Below, piece by piece: positions 1 to 11,179 of a DNA stretch of 64,000 nt (position 1 is the first letter of the stretch; the number at the start of each line of letters is the position of its first letter). The stretch covers positions 3,249,523 through 3,313,522 of the forward strand of contig JASKMD010000016.1 of NCBI GenBank assembly GCA_030144725.1, read 5' to 3'. The position numbers and the translations under genes were made by a program. The DNA comes from Haematococcus lacustris. Its lineage: Eukaryota > Chlorophyta > Chlorophyceae > Chlamydomonadales > Haematococcaceae. Under the pieces are notes generated by a model. The model ran no database searches and was not told the origin of the DNA. It saw only the letters and a list, made by a program, of their open reading frames with translations.

Positions 1-394
1 GCGGGCAGCGTATGCTTTGCCCAAGCCACCCCTAACTAACGAAGCCTACCCGGTGCCCCAAGTGTACATCTTGCTTGCAAGCCTGGCAGCTTGTTTGCTA
101 AGCCACCGATCTAATCACTTTAATAAGCTGCATCTGCGCAAGTTGCACAAGCGGTCATATGACTTGCGAATTAAACCTTGTAATGTGCAAGCCAAACTTG
201 CGGAGCTAGCTGTTGGTCGAGTCATCACGTCCAGAATGTGGCTATTGCATGATGTTGTTGTTAATGTTGATCTTGGTGTATTGCGTAACCACCATTACCC
301 GCTCTTTCCATTTCTTTCACATACTTCCTCAACTGGCATCCCCCAAACCTGATCTGCTTTGTGCTGCCCAAATGTCTGGTGCCACCCACTGCAG

Positions 395-2487
395 ATGGAC
401 ACATAACGGCCTTGACCGGCTGATGCGACGATACTTTGAGCTATGGGAAAGCATGGTGAGCTGGGGACACGGAGCAGGCTGAGGACAGGGTGTGCCACGC
501 AGCCTGGAGGCCCGGGGAGACTTTCAGTCCTAGGGAAAGGCTCACAGTTCTGAGTAGCCCACCAGGCGCTAGGCAAGGCCAACACATGTCGGTTATGTGG
601 CCATGCATGCATGCATGGCCACATGCTGCATGCAGCCACAAAACCTAGGAGTAGACATGGGTGCCGCTGTCATACTGCTGCTGTCCCCTTCCACCGCTGC
701 TGCTGGCGCACCCATCCTCAATGGCTTGCATTGGGAGTTTTGTAGCCTTGCATGGCTGCCAACACCCTGCATGGTGGTACCTAAGTTACCACCTTGGCAT
801 TGCTGTGTACCTTCACCTCGCCTTAGCTCCGCATCAGTTGCCGCCAACAGCTTAGCTCGCTAACGGACTAGGCAGCGTTCCCTTGTTTCTGTACAGATAG
901 GTCCACACATGAGGCATGGCCACTGCTGCCTGCCCGTGTGCAGCTTAGTGTCCAGCCTGGCCTACAATGACCTTAGTGTCATTACCTATCGACACTGTCA
1001 TGGTGGTGTAGATTGACTACCTTGACCATTATTTAGATTGACTACATCGATGAGCCGGGTCCACCATGTGGCTCTCCAGCCCTCTTGCTTGCAGCCTTGC
1101 CTTGGATGATCCTGAGACCGTGTGAGCGTGTGGCTTGCTTGTAGCCGTAGCCAGAGCCGTAGCTGTAACCGTAGCCGTGTGAGCGAGCTTGTAGCCGTGC
1201 CTTGTCGCTGGATTCTGCTGATCATTTACAGCAGTAGGCAACTGTGACGCGCTGTGCTCACCGTACCTCCAGTACCTACCAGTACCTACCAGTCTCGAGC
1301 TGCGCCGTGCCGTGCTCCCCTCGCATCAACATCCCATGCAACTCAAACTGTCTATCGCCTGTTCTTGTGTGGGACAGATAAATTCTACAAACGGGCCGGT
1401 ACCCAACATCACTGGCCCTGAGTATGAGTTCATGTGGCGGGCAAAGCCAGACGCCCAGGTGAGACCCCACAGGCGGATCGGTGCCAGGCAGCTGTGTGAC
1501 CCTGACCCTGCCACATGCTATCATGTGGCGAGGCTCATGGTCACACTCAGCTACTCACCTGCCTACTTGCCACACTTTCAACATATAACTGACCATACCG
1601 TTTTCTTACCAAACTCCAACTTTCCCTGACTTGTGCTACCAACCCTCCACCATGCTCGTGCGGCTGCAGGATGGCCTAGACATGCTGAATGAGGGCTTCC
1701 TGACCACAGTGATATCCATCTACTCCACCGCCTCCCTGCTGCACTACATCAACTTTGCCTTCACCGTGACGCTCATGCTGGCGCTGTACCTCCTGCAGCT
1801 CAGACCCTTTGAGCAAGAGGTGAGCCCTGCCAGTGCCCAAGGTGTCTGTTTGCCAGGCAGCCAGGCAGGCTGACGAACTGTGACCCATGTGAGCACCTCC
1901 CCTCCCACCGCCTGAACGCGTCTTGATCTCACAGGTTGGCTAGCCCCTCTTGCTGCACTGCTCACCCTTGGCAAGCCTGGCAGGCATAGAGGCAGATGAT
2001 GACGCTCTGCCTAGCCCGTGGTGGTTTCAGTGTGCACACCCTCTGGCAGTGATCACACCTTGTTGCATTTGTGCATCACTCATCCCATATAAGCCCTCGA
2101 TATCTCCATGTCTACCTGTCCAAATCATAGTTCATGTATGCTCTTCATTGTTGTTCTAGGTGCCGGTGAGCCCGTCTGACCCTGTCTGACAGCCATCACT
2201 TTTTCAGTTGGCGTGGTGGTCACAATGGTCATGATGGTGGTGATGATAGTGATGAGGGTGGTGGCGCTGGTCTGCAGGCCCGCAATGAGAAACGGAGGGT
2301 GGCTGAGCTGCTGAGCCAGCTGCCCACTGAGGTGGCGGTCATGGACCTGGTGGCACGGGCGCTGCAACTTCCCCTGGACAAGCAGACAGGTGGTGCTGGA
2401 AACAGCAGCATGCGGTCCATGAGCAGCATCCAAAGTGGACAGGGGTTCATGTTCAAAGAAGGTGAGGAGGGAAGCAAACGCAAGTGA
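395..2487 (+). CDS. TmcB-like membrane protein, C-terminal exons (5' end outside window)
   Basis: Four exons join in phase: 395-455, 1378-1458, 1670-1819 and 2278-2487, each bounded by AG and GT (donors gtgagc, gtgaga, gtgagc). The third exon contains one hydrophobic segment of about 20 residues ending LYLLQLRPFEQE. The last exon begins with a charged linker and the motif AELLSQLPTEV, which I associate with algal Tiny-macrocysts-B-like (TmcB) proteins just after their final membrane helix. In that family PAS or cyclase domains often follow; here the frame stops at a TGA after a basic tail. A possible donor at 2461 (AAG/gtgagg) leaves open that the gene continues. Upstream exons lie outside the window or were not recognised. 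The exon chain is fairly secure; the family name is a motif-level inference. Confidence 0.5.
595..624. repeat. 30-bp perfect palindrome
   Basis: The 15-base half ATGTGGCCATGCATG is followed directly by its exact reverse complement, with no spacer. It lies in an intron of the TmcB-like gene and could form a cruciform. No function can be assigned. Confidence 0.8.
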
Positions 2488-4386
2488 GAGGGAGCGGGAG
2501 CGGGGCTAGCGGTTGGGGTAGAGAAGGCTGCTAGCTAGCAAAGCAGGTGGGTTGTGGTAGGTGCAGCAATGCATGATGAGCCTTGGTCGGGCAAAGGCAT
2601 ACAATAATGATGGTGAGTTCACACTGTGAAGCTCGTCATCCTGGAGAGGCTGCTTGGCCTTGTCCATCAGCAACTCAGGCATGAAAATTGGCAGATGGGA
2701 TGAAGCTACCAGTAAGGGTGTAGGAGCGTTGTTGGGGCCTTCTGTTGCTATATTTACCATACCGACGACCTTTTGCTCAGCGTCCTACAGTTCTACAGTT
2801 ATACAGCAGCTGCTCCGCATACCTGGCGACTTTGTATATGTGGTATGCCCTGTGATATGAGGTGCATGAGGAGCTTTTGATAAGTTGCAGTATTGGAAGG
2901 GTGAGGTAGAGTGTGAGTTACAGCCCAAGAGGGTGATTTTGATGATGCATGGGCATTGCATGCATAGTGAACAGCTACTGGACTTTACATGGATATACCA
3001 TGTCGTGGCAAGCTCACACCTTGGCTTGCAAGGGGTTTTTGGTGTGTGGCATGTTTCACCCCTAGTTCGCTTTTCTTGACGGATACAATGATCAGGTACA
3101 CTGAACGTATTTTGGAGAGCAGAATGTTTGGCGAGTGGGGCAGTTTTACGAGGCAGTCACGCCGTGCAAACAGAATGCATTGCAGTGCATCACCAGTGGT
3201 GTGCAGGCAGTTCGAGGGGAGCAGGCCGGGCACCCCATGCATATAGATGTGGTGGTAGCCAGTGGTGGAAGTTTGGTGGACAACGGCCAACTGGTGTAGG
3301 GATGGGCATAAGGCCGCCCTCGAAGTACATCTATTAGGCATTTGACAGTGTGTACTTGTGCTAGCATGCCGACAGAGTAACAAGGCTGTGATGTAGTGGA
3401 CTGCTGTTGGGTACACTTCAGTTCTGAGGAATGCGTCAGAATAATGCCGCATGGGCATAAATAACTTTGGGAACTTTGGTACTTTGTTGAGCACACTTGT
3501 CATGCTGGTCCAGCCTTGGCGGTGCGGCTCAAGTGACGCTTTCTTTCTTAAAGAGATGCAACATGGCAAGCACGGATGCACGTCGTCAGATTGGCTTTTA
3601 CACTATGCCGGTGCCTTGACTCCTGCATGGCCTTGCTTTGCAATGCCCTCAGCGGATGCACGCGGTGTACATGCAAAGACCACAGCCTCTAGGCATCTGA
3701 CCCGTCTCCCTTGCTGCCCTCACTAGTCCGTTTACCGACTGGTCCCTTGCGGATCATCACCAGCAGCCTGCTGTTTAGAAGCATCCGGCTGAAGGTGACT
3801 GCCCACTGCTGCAGATGCGTTGCAGTTGCTATTGGCCGTAACACGTCAGACCTTCCAGCGTCCTCAAGGCCAAATGCTACTGGCCAGTAAGATGGGTTGT
3901 GTGGGAATGATGGATGGGAAGGGGAAAATAGGAAGAATGATGCCAGTAGTCTAGTAGCCTCAACAGTTGTAGATTTCCCTGCTCGTGGAGATGCGCGTGG
4001 GAGCAGGAGCTATGGGAGGAGCAACTGGGTTGATTGTGTCATAGATTGGTGTGCCTCTGCAGCAGCCCCAACAGCCACACATCTCTGTCTCGCTTGAAGT
4101 CAGGTGGTGGTGCTATGGTGGATGGGCGAATGGCAAGAGGCAGGGGACCAACTGCCTCCGTTGGTGGAGCCCACCATAGCAGCCATTCCTGGGAGACCCA
4201 CAAATCGCCGTACCATAGGGCAAGTCTGGCAGCCAGCAAGCAGCCAGGGTGCGCTCAACATCGCGGACGGCACTTCGCGACTCCCTCTCCCTCCAGACGA
4301 TTCCCTCAGCGGAGGCACGCGGTGTACATGACAAAGATGCATGCGATTGGTTTCCGTTGCGGATCACCATTAGCAGCTTGTTCTTT
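2488..4386. other. Convergent intergenic region, no gene seen
   Basis: This lies between the 3' ends of the TmcB-like gene (+) and the RMD1-like gene (-), so it should hold two 3' untranslated regions. Reading frames of up to about 200 codons exist but show no conserved motif, no exon-like borders and no sensible composition. I see no RNA gene. Confidence 0.5.
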
Positions 4387-4480
4387 AACATGTTGCTCAG
4401 TGCAACATGTTGTTCAGTTTAACATGTTGCTCAGTTCAACATGTTGTTTACCAGCTGTTGTTTAACATGCTGCTCAGTGC
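4387..4480. repeat. 17-bp tandem repeat at the 3' end of the RMD1-like gene
   Basis: Units close to AACATGTTGCTCAGTGC start at 4387, 4404, 4421 and 4438, with a fifth diverged unit at 4464-4480. The fifth unit overlaps the stop codon (4474-4476) of the RMD1-like gene on the minus strand, so the repeat spans the end of the coding region and the start of the 3' untranslated region. Confidence 0.75.
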
Positions 4481-7400
4481 AAGCCGGTGCCTCCCATGTG
4501 AAAGCCAGTGAGGTTAACCAGCAGCTCCATGGTGATAAGGATCACGATGGTGAGCTCCATGCGATGAGTGGTCTGCATGCAAGCGCCCAGGCAAAGGCTA
4601 GGGTGGGTAAGGGTGGGGGCAAGCACCACCTCCCCTCATGTCCCTCCTCCCTCCCCCCGCCCCGCCCCACCCCTAGCACCTTGCCATTGTGCAGCTCCAG
4701 CAGGAACTGCACGCGCTGCCTGACTGCCTCTAGCTTGGTCAGCAGGGCGTGGTCGCGCTTGTCAATGTCGTAGTAGCGACGCAGAGACTACACAGGGCAA
4801 GGGGCAGCAAGGAAGGGTTAGTGGCAGGGTCACTATAGGAAAGGACTGTGCTGGTCAGGGTCCAGCAGATAGAGGAAACGAAGCAGGAGCAGGAGGTGAA
4901 CGCCGAAGGGCAGGTGCAGATGCTGGGCAGGTGCTGTGCAGGGCAGCGCAGAGTGGAGAAGGCCGTGCATATGTGCATGTGAGCGTGGGTTTGTTCCAAG
5001 GGAAGGTGCATGTCTGCACTTAAAGCACACATGATTGTGTCGTGCCTCGTTCACCCTGCTGAACGCAACATCATTGACAGCCTCCTGCTGCCGGCTGTTG
5101 GTGTCCTCACCTGCCACACCCGCTCGTGCTTATCACTCTCCCAGGGAGTGTGATCTTTGTCCAGCATGCCCAGCTTTTTGGTCACCGTTGCATGGAACTG
5201 GATGAGGTCACACAGCAGTGCCACCAACATGCGGGAGGTAGCATGCACTGGCAGGGCTGCAGCCGCACTGGGCTGCATCCTGGAGCTGCCAGCATTGCCA
5301 CCCAGGTTTCCACTGCTGCTGCCGCCACCACTGCTGCTGCTGCTGCTGGCACTGCTGCTGGCATTAGTGCTGCTTCCACTGTTGCCTCTGCTGGTGCAGT
5401 GCTGAGCCCCACCACTGACGCTGCTGGCACCCAAGCTGCTGGTGCTGCTGCCGTAGCCTTGACCCTGGCCGTCTGCCTGTGCCTCCTGAAGCCGCTGTGC
5501 TGACGGGCGCGTGAAGGGCGGCCACAGGCGCCGGCACTGGGACAGCAGGGTGGTGGCTAGGTCACGCACACCTTCCCGCCAGCTGCTCAGCAGCTCCATG
5601 CTGTGGCGGTCCCCGATGCGCTCTACCAGCCGCTCCACCAGGCAGGACTGGTCATCGACTGTGCTGCAGGCAGCAGGGGCAGTGATGGCCCAGCTTGCAA
5701 GCCTGCAAGTCTGCGTTCCCTGCTCTTGCTTGCCCATCGCCAAATGCTGCTGGTGCTGCTCATGACAGTGCTGCTGCCAAATGGTCAGTAGTGGTGCTGG
5801 TACTGCTGTGGGGTGATGTTGCTGCTGCAGCTGCTGGTCCAGCTTGGTGCGGTGCCGTGGGTTGTTACAGGTTGTATCCATGACTGGCTGGTTGCCTGCC
5901 TGTTATCTGCACCTGTGGTAGTAGTCCAGGGCCACAGACTGCCCCACCACACGGCTGACTGTCTCAAGGTTCCCCAGGTCCCAGTTCTTGACCAGCACCT
6001 GGTCAGCGCCGGGCACCACGTCCCTGCCCAAGCTAGGCTGTAGCACCAGCTGTATGTCTGCAGGCCAGCACCAGCAGTGGTGGGGCCTCCTTCAGGCGGC
6101 ACAAGACAAGCTACAGCTTCACTGATCACTCACGGCGCTTGCTCGTCCTGACCCCGGCATTACTGGGTTAAGCTGAGAAACAGGTGGAGGGCCTGATCCC
6201 CCTCATCCTCTGCCCCCACCCCGGCCCCACTGCACCCCCTACTTGGTGTGAGCACCCCCCATCTATGGGAAGGCAGTTTCCATCCCCTGGCCTTGCAACA
6301 GACCAAACATGACCAAACACCAAACACCAAACAAAGAAGCTAACAAACAAATAAACCAAGAAACCAAGTGAGTGATGGGCGGCAGCCATTGGGACTGGGG
6401 CTAGCTCATCCATGCCCTCCTGCGCCAACCCTCAGCCTACCCCTCTTCCACACACCCACCCCAGCCCCACCTTCCAGGGCCTCCAGGGGCTGCGTCACTG
6501 GCTCTGTCACATGCGGCTGCAGCCGTGTGGCCCAGGCTTCCTGCAGCGCCCTCTCTGCTGCTGAGCTGGTGGGTGCCGCGAAGAACACAGCAGCACCAAA
6601 CTGGAACACCACCACCACGCCTGAGCACGGGATGTGCTGCAACAGCAGGAGCACAAGCACAACAGGCAGGAGCTACAGAACAGGGGAGTGGAAGGTATGA
6701 AAGCAGTAGCATTGACAGGACAGGCGAGACAGTTTGCAGGCATGGTCACACGGCTACTTTCACCTTTGGTGGGCGAGGCAAGGTCTAGTAGCATAGCCCA
6801 TCATCGTCATCATCAGCAGCAGCAGCAGCAGCAATACACAGCTTTCGCCTGACATGGCTTTGCTCCTACAATCTTGCACACATGCATGAAGCCCGTAGCC
6901 CTTACCGCTGGCCCTGGTGGTCATTTCAGTGTGCAGGCCACTAGCATTCCTGATGCAGCTGTCCCTGCTGCTCCTACACTGGGCATATTCCTGGCTGACC
7001 TGGGGATGCTGCTAGGTGGTAGAAAACTGTCTGTGTAGCCTACTACAAGACATCAGCGTGGAACCCTACCCTGGTGACATCGTTGTCCCTGCGCTTGGTG
7101 GCAAGGCGTGCAAGGCGCCCGGCAGGTGATGGGCTAGCTGCTTCGCTTGGACTAATGCCAGCGCTTGAGGCTGGGCTGGGCTTGAGTTTGATGCTGCTGC
7201 TGAGGATGGAGAAGTCCCGGGATGAATGAAGCACCGCATAGCTGTATTCCCGCTGGACAGCTGACATGTCAATCTCACGGCCTGCAGTCAGCAGAAGAGT
7301 TTGTTGATGACAAGGCACGCAGGCAAAAAGAGATGGCACTCAGCCAACCTGTTTGGTTGGTGTGGAGGTGGCTTAGGCAACTTGACCTACCAAGGAACAG

Positions 7401-7730
7401 GGCTTGCACACTGGCTCTCGATGCATCCCTCTCCCTTGAGTCGCTCTGACGGCGAACTGGCAGCTGAGCAGCAGCCTCTCGGGGTTGGCTCAGCTTCGGG
7501 CGCAGCTGTCGCAGACGCCGGCTCTGAGGCTTCGCGCCCTGACCAGCGCCCGCCGCGGCAACCGGCGCAGTAGCTGCTTCGCTGAAAAGTCGGGTTCCAG
7601 TAGAAAGCGAGGGTTCCAGCACTGGCGCCAGCCATCCAGCATTTGTGAGTGGAACTCGACAGAAGCATGTCAGCAGGCCGCGCAGCATTGACTGCGGCGA
7701 TGCGAGGCGACCGTGGGCGAGGCGTTGCAT
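4474..7730 (-). CDS. RMD1/DUF155 family mitochondrial protein
   Basis: Seven exons in transcript order: 7391-7730, 7070-7281, 6471-6636, 5913-6057, 5111-5663, 4680-4787, 4474-4572. Phases agree at every junction and give 540 residues. The N-terminus (about 1-110) is rich in Arg, Ala and Ser with few acids and reads as a mitochondrial transit peptide. DUF155 follows: GVVVVFQFGAAVFF (about 190), WDLGNLETVSRVVGQSVALD (about 270-285), KKLGMLDKDHTPWE (about 455) and a C-terminal membrane segment with MELTIVILITMELL just before the end. This order matches yeast RMD1/RMD8 and plant RRG-type proteins, which are inner-membrane or mitochondrial-translation factors. An insert of about 80 Ser/Gly-rich residues at roughly 345-425 splits the domain. 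An in-frame ATG at 7811 lies upstream. I chose 7730 because the transit-like sequence follows it. A missed in-phase exon between 6637 and 7069 is possible. Confidence 0.85.
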
Positions 7731-8002
7731 GATAATGGCTAAATGCCATGGTGCTCCCACCAGTGACATAACATCCCTAGACACCCCTCCCTTCTTCTGG
7801 CTGCAGGCCAAGCGTGCTAGCCATTAGCTCTGTCCTGGCTCAAAGCTGATCATTGCTTGAAGTACATGAACATTGATGAATGGTCCGCCCAGCCCAGCCA
7901 GCCAGCCCAGGCCAGCACAGCACTCAGGCCTCTGTGCGATGCCTGGCGCAGAGGCGCTTGGAGGTGAATATGCTATTTAACACATCTGTATCCTTGGAGT
8001 GC
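7731..8002. promoter_or_regulatory. Upstream region of the RMD1-like gene, shortened by a transposon
   Basis: This 272-base stretch runs from the chosen RMD1-like start codon to the target-site duplication of the hAT element. It should contain the minus-strand promoter and 5' untranslated region. I see no clear TATA box or other site. Confidence 0.35.
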
Positions 8003-8010
8003 CCTACAAT

Positions 8011-8027
8011 CAGGGCTGTGACAAGAC
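8011..8027 (+). repeat. Left terminal inverted repeat of the hAT element
   Basis: CAGGGCTGTGACAAGAC. It pairs with the right end with one small indel (ACAAGAC against AAGAC). Confidence 0.85.
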
Positions 8028-8137
8028 GTCTTTCGTCTACGTCGTCTTTTCGTCTCAACCACCCGTCTTTCGTCTGCCAATCTGTCTTTCTGTCTTTCGT
8101 GCGGCCCGTGGCTCTGAGCGTTGTGCAAGCAATGCGA

Positions 8138-8712
8138 TGGAGCCGCCAGGCTCATCAAATGCGCGTAGGCGGATGCAGTCGATGATGCAGCAGCCTTCGA
8201 TGCCCACTGCCGCACAAGCGCAACAAATTTCGGGTGGAATGCGCCCATTGTCCTTGGGCTCTGCATCGAGCTTTAAGAGACCTTTCTTTTACAGTCAGTT
8301 CGGCCCCATAGACGACGGCAAGCGGCAGTGCCTACACTGCCCGGCTCAGTTAGCGGCGACGGAGGTGTCGAACCCCACACACCTCCGTACCCACCTTCTC
8401 ACGAGCAAGAAGTGCGGTTTCCTGTCGAGTACTGCTGCAGCCGAAATAGCAAAGACTGAGAGCTGCGTGGCCAGCAAGCTGCCAGTCAGGTCCCACAAGG
8501 TCTCTTTGGCGAAATGTACCGTGATCCATTTGATGCCGCGCTTACACAGCCTTGATCAGCGAGCCTTTCCGATATGCCTACTGCATCAAAGGGCCTGCAC
8601 GGCCAGGGCGCCCACCACCCTTGCCAAGTGTCCAGGTGGCAAGGTTACTGCAGATAGCTGCGGCGTTCTTTCTAAAGCGTGTGCCAGTAGGTACGGTCTA
8701 CAACAGCGCTAG
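8138..8712 (+). CDS. BED-type zinc-finger reading frame in the hAT element (transposase N-terminus, probably decayed)
   Basis: The frame starts MEPPGSSNARRR and is Gln/Met-rich for about 50 residues. It then shows a BED-like finger: an aromatic approach (FFYSQFG), CLHC, and about 17 residues later HLRTH. BED fingers at the N-terminus bind the terminal repeats in hAT transposases. After about residue 110 the frame loses transposase-like character, and a neighbouring frame (8552-8740) looks no better. An intron or a frameshift may follow the finger. The full ORF can be read upstream to 7999 across the element end, but the ATG at 8138 is the first inside the element that leads into the finger. 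Confidence 0.5.
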
Positions 8713-8880
8713 CGCGAGGGCCGGCGGTTATGTTCGGTAACCGGGCGGCTCGCATCTCGCATCGGGCTGTGAGGTGGTGTACAAAGTAAAACCGTCTCAG
8801 ATTGACCGGACTGATATACTTGAACCGACTGATTACGTCTCTGCCACACCAGGTATTGTTACAATTGTTACACCAACATT

Positions 8881-8958
8881 ACCATCAACTCTACTCAACC
8901 TCACATCCCAAACAGGTATACCATCAACTCTACTCAACCTCACATCCCAAACAGCTCA
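8881..8958. repeat. 39-bp direct repeat, two copies
   Basis: Two nearly identical units begin ACCATCAACTCTACTCAACC at 8881 and 8920. They lie inside the hAT element, outside any recognised gene. Confidence 0.8.
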
Positions 8959-8964
8959 GGGTCC

Positions 8965-9827
8965 TGCCGGCCTGCAATGGTGATGCACTGTCCTGCCCTG
9001 CTGGTGTAGGGTCCTGCCCTGCTGGTGTAGGGGGGGCAGCGGCGCCTGAGTAAGGGCCAAGGGGGCAGCGGCGCCTGAGCAAGGGGGCAGCAGCAACGGG
9101 TGGGGCAGCCGGTGGCAGTGCATGGGCCATGGGGGGGGGGGGGGAGGCAGCAACATGGGGGTGAGAGGCGGCAGCTGCCAGGGGCATGAAGCCCTGGGGT
9201 GGCCTGATGCTGCCATGCTACTGTGCGCTGCTGCTGCAGCTGACCTGTCCCACCCCCACTCCTGAAGGGGCATGAAGCCCTGTCCCACCCCCACTCCTGA
9301 AGGGGCATGAAGCCCTGGGGGGGGGGGGGGCAGCAACAGCAAGGATTGGGGCAGCCCTGCTCCTGCTGGGTGCGTTGCCACTGCGCGGGCGATGCTGCTG
9401 CTGCCCTGTGCGGCTAAACCTGCATGACATGGTGGGGGGGAGGGGTGGGGTAGGGGGTGTGGGTGTGGGGCAGCGGGCGGCAGGGTGTGAGGCAGCTGCA
9501 ACCCCCACCCCCACTGCGCCACCCTCACCACCACCCTTTGCTGTCCCACCCCCACTCAGTTAGGTCAGCATCACAGGGCAGCAGCAGCAGCACACCAGGG
9601 AATGTGGGGTGAGGGGCAGCGGGGGTGGGGCAACAGCTGCCAGGGGTATGGGGCAGCTGCCCTGTTGCCCTTCTGTTGTTGCCCTGCCGCTGCGGGTGCG
9701 CTGCTGCTGCAGGTGCACTGTGCTGCTGCCCTGCCAGGGGGAGGCTGTGGGGCAGAGGCTGTGGGGCAGAGGGGGTAGAGGGAGCAGGGAACAGATCAGG
9801 GAACAGCAAGGGCCGCAGAAGCCTTAC
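8965..9827. repeat. Compound low-complexity block with short tandem repeats
   Basis: Short tandem units built from GGGTCCTGCCCTGCTGGTGTA (about 21 bp), a GGGGGCAGCGGCGCCTGAG unit and a 35-bp unit containing CCACCCCCACTCCTGAAGGG, separated by G-runs and CAG runs. Long translations of this block (Pro/Ala/His-rich) are artefacts. On the minus strand it follows the 9828-9941 exon and may be intron. Confidence 0.6.
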
Positions 9828-9941
9828 CTTCAGCCGGTTTGCGATGATGCCGGCCATGCGGGTCCACGGGGCAAGGCCAGCTGCAACCCGAGCTGCCATT
9901 GTCGCCGATCCTTTCTTACTACGCTTAGTGCGGGGTGCCAT
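9828..9941 (-). CDS. Putative first exon, 38 codons, module shared with the 33-kb locus
   Basis: An ATG opens a 38-codon frame beginning MAPRTKRSKKGSATMA and ending IIANRLK, followed by a good donor (AAG/gtaagg). A similar peptide is encoded on the minus strand near 33.0-33.1 kb, beginning GSAIMA and containing [12 protein letters not shown], also directly before a donor-like site and a repeat block. The shared pattern GSA-x-MA ... AP-x-TR ... G-x-IAN suggests a mobile-element or multicopy gene family. I could not find the following exons here. Function unknown. Confidence 0.35.
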
Positions 9942-10338
9942 CGCTATCAATGGCCGCCAGTCTGCATAATTTGCGCCGCTGATGAACGCTGGTGGTAGCT
10001 TGGAGGAACCAGAACAATCTCATCTACTTTCGCAGCCTGGTGAGCGCGAGATGATGGGGTACTTTAGACATGAGCATGCTAGGTATGTCTGGGCGTATGT
10101 ATGGGTGATAATCTTAAGGATACCGCAATCAAAGTAGATGAAGTTCTTGGGGCAGACCGCTTGCATCTCCACATGAGGTCAGCACAGCGTTTGATGTAGT
10201 GCCTGCCCAGAAATGAGGTTTCAACTAAATGTAATTGCATGAGCCTCCCAATCTGCGCAGGGCAGATGTAACACACTGCAGATCCTTCCCGTAGGAGCTA
10301 TGAGCATACCCCAAAGCTAGGGCGCAGAAACCAGACGG

Positions 10339-11103
10339 ATGCGTAGCAGCAACAAGCAGCAAATCGACCTCAAAAACAGCACTGCAGATTTGCATGCCGG
10401 CACCCCATCGCGGCACGCCGACCGACCGACTAGTGACCGCTCTACCACGTTCGTCGTTGCGGCGTTGTTGATTCATGTGCACTACCGTCAGGGTGCAAGG
10501 AGTCACTGGTGCCAGGATACCGCGGAGGGGGGCAATGTTGACTTTAGCCCGTCCCTCGCAGGCCAAGCTGCGGAGCACCACGCCGCAGCGGGGCGTCGCG
10601 GTTTGACCTCTTGGAGTTCAGTATACGCGACAAAAAGTGACGGTACATTTTATGCCAGCAAGCTCGACCCAAAACCTCCCGACGCTCCCGACGCCATGCG
10701 TGTTTGGTGGCATGCGTGTTTGGTGGCTGCCAAGCAGCCAACCACCCCCTCCCAATCTGCAGACCCCGCCCTTTTCTCCGTGCAGCCCCACCTCGCAGGC
10801 ACCCCAGTGGCAATTGCCCTGTCTTGGCTGAAGCGGCAGCAAGAGCTGCAGCAGGAGAAACACTGCCAAGCTTGGATGGCTGGCAGCAGGGAGCTGCTAG
10901 CAGAAGCTATCCCTCTTTTCAAAGCGCGTTGGCGGTACCATGTGTCTTGCACCTTGAAGCATTTGTTTGTTGCAAAATGTTTAATGGCAGCTCTGCATGG
11001 AGACTTGGAGCCAGCTGTGACACCCGTGAGAAAATGTTCGAATGGGCCAGCATGGACAAACCAGGCCACCTCGAGCCGCGATTTCTGCACCCGCTTGTTG
11101 TAG
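10339..11103 (+). CDS. Hypothetical reading frame of 254 codons in the hAT element
   Basis: An open frame with mixed, protein-like composition: a Trp-rich stretch (MRVWWHACLVAAKQ) and a helical Gln-rich stretch (LKRQQELQQEKHCQAW) near residues 160-180. It ends close to the outer border of a long inverted repeat (from about 11180). No catalytic motif is visible. It could be part of a transposase or of the nested element, or a chance frame. Confidence 0.25.
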   Translation: MRSSNKQQIDLKNSTADLHAGTPSRHADRPTSDRSTTFVVAALLIHVHYRQGARSHWCQDTAEGGNVDFSPSLAGQAAEHHAAAGRRGLTSWSSVYATKSDGTFYASKLDPKPPDAPDAMRVWWHACLVAAKQPTTPSQSADPALFSVQPHLAGTPVAIALSWLKRQQELQQEKHCQAWMAGSRELLAEAIPLFKARWRYHVSCTLKHLFVAKCLMAALHGDLEPAVTPVRKCSNGPAWTNQATSSRDFCTRLL

Positions 11104-11179
11104 AGGTCCAGTCAGGGCTGTCCCCCGCTTATTCCTTGCGCCCGCCAAAGTCGACACCTTAATGCACAGCTTGTTTTCG

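Noticed and set aside
2985..3581. 198-codon minus-strand frame as a gene
   Set aside because: No conserved motif, no upstream or downstream exons, and it lies in the 3' regions of two convergent genes.
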